The translations under genes were made by a program, and so were the position numbers. DNA of 7,925 bases from Actinomycetes bacterium. Its GTDB lineage: Bacteria > Actinomycetota > Actinomycetes > Actinomycetales > Microbacteriaceae. Shown here one piece after another: positions 5,850 through 7,925 of the stretch. The DNA is taken from contig JAUHVN010000121.1 in the NCBI GenBank assembly GCA_030425055.1, forward strand, positions 1 to 7,925, read 5' to 3'. Within the stretch, counting starts at the first letter, position 1, and each line of letters begins with the position of its first letter. A model generated the notes under the pieces. That model had not been told where the DNA came from. It saw only the letters and a program-made list of their open reading frames with translations, and searched no databases.

Positions 5850-7043
5850 ATGACCGAGCCGACCGAGATCAAGAAGGGCCTTGCCGGCGTCGTCGCGGAC
5901 TACACCGCGATCAGCAAGGTCAATCCCGAGACCAATTCGCTGCTGTACCGGGGGTATCCGGTGCAGGAGCTGGCCGCGACCCAGCCGTTCGAGGCGGTCG
6001 CGTACCTGCTGTGGAACGGCGAGCTGCCGGATGCCGCACAGCTGGCCGAGCTGCGCGCGACCGAGCGCGCGAACCGCGCGCTGCCCGACGACGTGAAGGC
6101 GGCGATCGACCTGATCCCCGTCGACGCGCATCCGATGGACGAGGTGCGCACGGCGCTGAGCCTCTACGGCGCGCGCGACCTCGCCGGGATCGGCTCGGTG
6201 CTCGACGCGAGCGGCACGCCCGCCGAGAACCTCGATCGCAGCATCCGCTTGTTCGCCGTGCTGCCCGCGATCGTCGCGTACGGTCAGCGCCGCCGTCGGG
6301 GCGAAGACCTCGTCGAGCCGCGCGAAGACCTCGACTACGCGGCGAACTTTCTGTGGATGACCTTCGGCGAGGAGGCCGACGACGTGGTCGTCGACGCCTT
6401 CAACCGGTCGATGGTCCTCTACGCCGAGCACTCGTTCAACGCGTCGACGTTCACCGCGCGCGTCGTCACCTCGACGCTGAGCGACCTGTACTCGGCGGTC
6501 GTCGCGGCCGTCGGCGCCCTCAAGGGGCCGCTGCACGGCGGGGCCAACGAGGCGGTGCTGCACATCTTCGACGAGATCGGCTCGGCCGACAACGTCGTGC
6601 CGTGGCTCGACGAGGCGCTCGCCTCGAAGCGCAAGATCATGGGCTTCGGCCACCGCGTGTACAAGCGCGGCGACTCGCGCGTTCCCACGATGAAGGCCGC
6701 TCTCGACACGCTGGTCGCCCACTACGACCGGCCCGACGTCGCCGCGCTGTACGACGCGCTCGAGAGCGAGTTCGTCAGCCGCAAGGGCATCTACCCGAAC
6801 CTCGACTACCCGTCGGGTCCGGCGTACCAGCTCATCGGGTTCGACACGCTGACCTTCACGCCGCTGTTCGTCGCCGCCCGCATCACCGGGTGGACCGCCC
6901 ACATCATGGAGCAGATGTCGGCCAACACGCTCATCCGCCCGCTGTCGGCCTACAACGGTCCCGACGAGCGCCACATCGACGGCTACGTGCCCGACACCGC
7001 GGCGATCGACGTCGCGGAGCGCGCCGAAGAGGCCGCCGGCTGA
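5850..7043 (+). CDS. prpC: 2-methylcitrate synthase (citrate synthase family)
   Basis: A 397-residue citrate-synthase-fold enzyme that condenses propionyl-CoA with oxaloacetate to 2-methylcitrate, the entry step of the cycle. The catalytic triad is visible as His229 in GPLHGGANE, His268 in GFGHRVYK and Asp319 in NLDYPSG. Substrate-binding His194 lies in AEHSFNAST and Arg363 in IRPLSAYNG. The short N-terminus without a zinc-type domain matches the small bacterial type I/methylcitrate synthases. Assignment as the methylcitrate rather than the citrate enzyme rests mainly on the prpD-prpB context; family members often use both acyl-CoAs. The start is ATG 5850, with AAAGGAG at 5838-5844 as ribosome site. 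Unlike its upstream neighbours it is not overlapped, because the palindromic repeat sits between it and prpB. The next gene starts 13 bases downstream. Confidence 0.94.
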   Translation: MTEPTEIKKGLAGVVADYTAISKVNPETNSLLYRGYPVQELAATQPFEAVAYLLWNGELPDAAQLAELRATERANRALPDDVKAAIDLIPVDAHPMDEVRTALSLYGARDLAGIGSVLDASGTPAENLDRSIRLFAVLPAIVAYGQRRRRGEDLVEPREDLDYAANFLWMTFGEEADDVVVDAFNRSMVLYAEHSFNASTFTARVVTSTLSDLYSAVVAAVGALKGPLHGGANEAVLHIFDEIGSADNVVPWLDEALASKRKIMGFGHRVYKRGDSRVPTMKAALDTLVAHYDRPDVAALYDALESEFVSRKGIYPNLDYPSGPAYQLIGFDTLTFTPLFVAARITGWTAHIMEQMSANTLIRPLSAYNGPDERHIDGYVPDTAAIDVAERAEEAAG

Positions 7044-7056
7044 GACGGGGCACGCC

Positions 7057-7925
7057 ATGAGAGACGCCGTCATCGTCGACGTCGTTCGCACACCGGCCGG
7101 GCGCGGAGAGCCCGGAGGCGCGCTTATCGGCATCCACCCGGTCGAACTCGCGGCCGACGTGCTGAGGTCGCTGCTGGTGCGCAGCGGGCTCGAGTCCCGG
7201 CAGATCGACGATGTGATCCTCGGATGCGTCAGTCAGGTCGGCGACCAGGCGATGAACGTCGCGCGGCAGGCGACCCTCGCCGCCGGGTTCGGCGAGACCG
7301 TGCCGGCGACCACCGTCGACCGCCAGTGCGGGTCGAGTCAGCAGGCGGCGCACTTCGCCGCGCAGGGCGTGATGTCGGGCGCGTACGACATCGTGATCGC
7401 CGGCGGCGTCGAGTCGATGAGCCGGGTACCGCTCGGTTCGTCCCGGGTCGGCGGCTCGCCCTCGCGCGGGATCGCGGCCCGTTACCCCGAGGGCCTGGTG
7501 AATCAGGGGGTGTCGGCCGAGCTCATCGCGACGAAGTGGGCGCTCGGCCGTGACGAGCTCGACGCCTACGCGGCCGAGTCGCACCGTCGCGCCGCCGCGG
7601 CCTGGCATGCTGGGCGGTTCGACAGCCAGGTGCTCCCCGTGCTCGGCGATGGCCCCGACGCGGTCTCGTTCGATGAGACCGTGCGCGAAGGCACGACCGT
7701 CGAGGGACTGGCCGTACTGGCTCCCGCCTTCCGCACCGACGAGTTCGCGGCGCGCTTTCCCGATGTCGGATGGAACATCACGGCGGGCAACTCATCGCCG
7801 CTGACGGATGCCGCATCCGCCGCGCTCATCATGGGGGCCGACACCGCTGAGCGTCTCGGGCTGACGCCGCGCGCGCGCTTCCACGCCTTCGCGGTCGTCG
7901 GCGACGACCCGATGCTGATGCTCAC
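7057..7925 (+). CDS. Thiolase (acetyl-CoA acetyltransferase family), 3' end cut by window edge
   Basis: N-terminal 289 residues of a thiolase. The nucleophilic Cys91 lies in VDRQCGSSQQA (88-98), followed by GGVESMSRVPLGS (116-128), NQGVSAELIATKWAL (149-163) and TAGNSSPLTDAASAAL (242-257). The second catalytic Cys and the GHP His lie beyond the window. The VDRQCGSSQQA stretch and the LTPRARFHAFAVVGDDP end remind me of degradative FadA5-type thiolases of actinobacterial steroid/fatty-acid breakdown, from memory only. The usual SDGAAA reads TDAASA here, a mild departure. The start is ATG 7057, 13 bases after prpC, with only a weak GGGG (7047-7050) ribosome site, so it probably depends on upstream translation. 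Lying in the prp operon, it may release propionyl-CoA from odd-chain or branched 3-oxoacyl-CoA; degradative versus biosynthetic direction is not settled. Confidence 0.9.
   Translation, partial: MRDAVIVDVVRTPAGRGEPGGALIGIHPVELAADVLRSLLVRSGLESRQIDDVILGCVSQVGDQAMNVARQATLAAGFGETVPATTVDRQCGSSQQAAHFAAQGVMSGAYDIVIAGGVESMSRVPLGSSRVGGSPSRGIAARYPEGLVNQGVSAELIATKWALGRDELDAYAAESHRRAAAAWHAGRFDSQVLPVLGDGPDAVSFDETVREGTTVEGLAVLAPAFRTDEFAARFPDVGWNITAGNSSPLTDAASAALIMGADTAERLGLTPRARFHAFAVVGDDPMLML

Overview
The window is about 70% G+C, densely coded, and carries typical actinobacterial operon architecture. Protein families, gene order and a strong excess of the hexamer GGATGC/GCATCC suggest a high-GC actinobacterium, most likely a member of Microbacteriaceae (Microbacterium-like). 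That placement is inference from pattern memory; no search was run.

Left part (1-2556, minus strand): a two-gene ABC exporter operon. An ATPase of the DrrA/CcmA type is followed, with a 4-base GTGA stop/start overlap, by a large duplicated membrane permease resembling the 'polyketide antibiotic exporter' (TnrB3-like) permeases. The permease runs off the left edge with probably only a few residues missing.

Middle (2557-2681): a short, relatively A+T-rich divergent control region. It holds two TGTATAC palindromic sites 52 bp apart, each overlapping a plausible -10 box of one of the two divergent promoters, and an 11-bp-phased direct repeat.

Right part (2682-7925, plus strand): a propionate-catabolism operon. 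It encodes a GntR/FCD regulator, 2-methylcitrate dehydratase (prpD), 2-methylisocitrate lyase (prpB), 2-methylcitrate synthase (prpC) and a thiolase that runs off the right edge. The first three genes overlap by 4 and 1 bases. prpB and prpC are separated by 89 bp, nearly all of it an imperfect palindromic repeat whose left arm forms the last two sense codons and the stop codon of prpB. PrpC would condense propionyl-CoA with oxaloacetate, PrpD would dehydrate methylcitrate, a housekeeping aconitase (not here) would rehydrate the product, and PrpB would split methylisocitrate into pyruvate and succinate. The thiolase may feed propionyl-CoA or acetyl-CoA into this route from beta-oxidation.

No stretch over 300 bases lacks a gene. 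I see no tRNA, rRNA, CRISPR array, insertion sequence or phage gene. The gene content is that of known systems. The points worth a second look are the regulatory region, the repeat invading the prpB 3' end, the hexamer bias and the thiolase in a prp operon; I do not see a convincing wholly new system.
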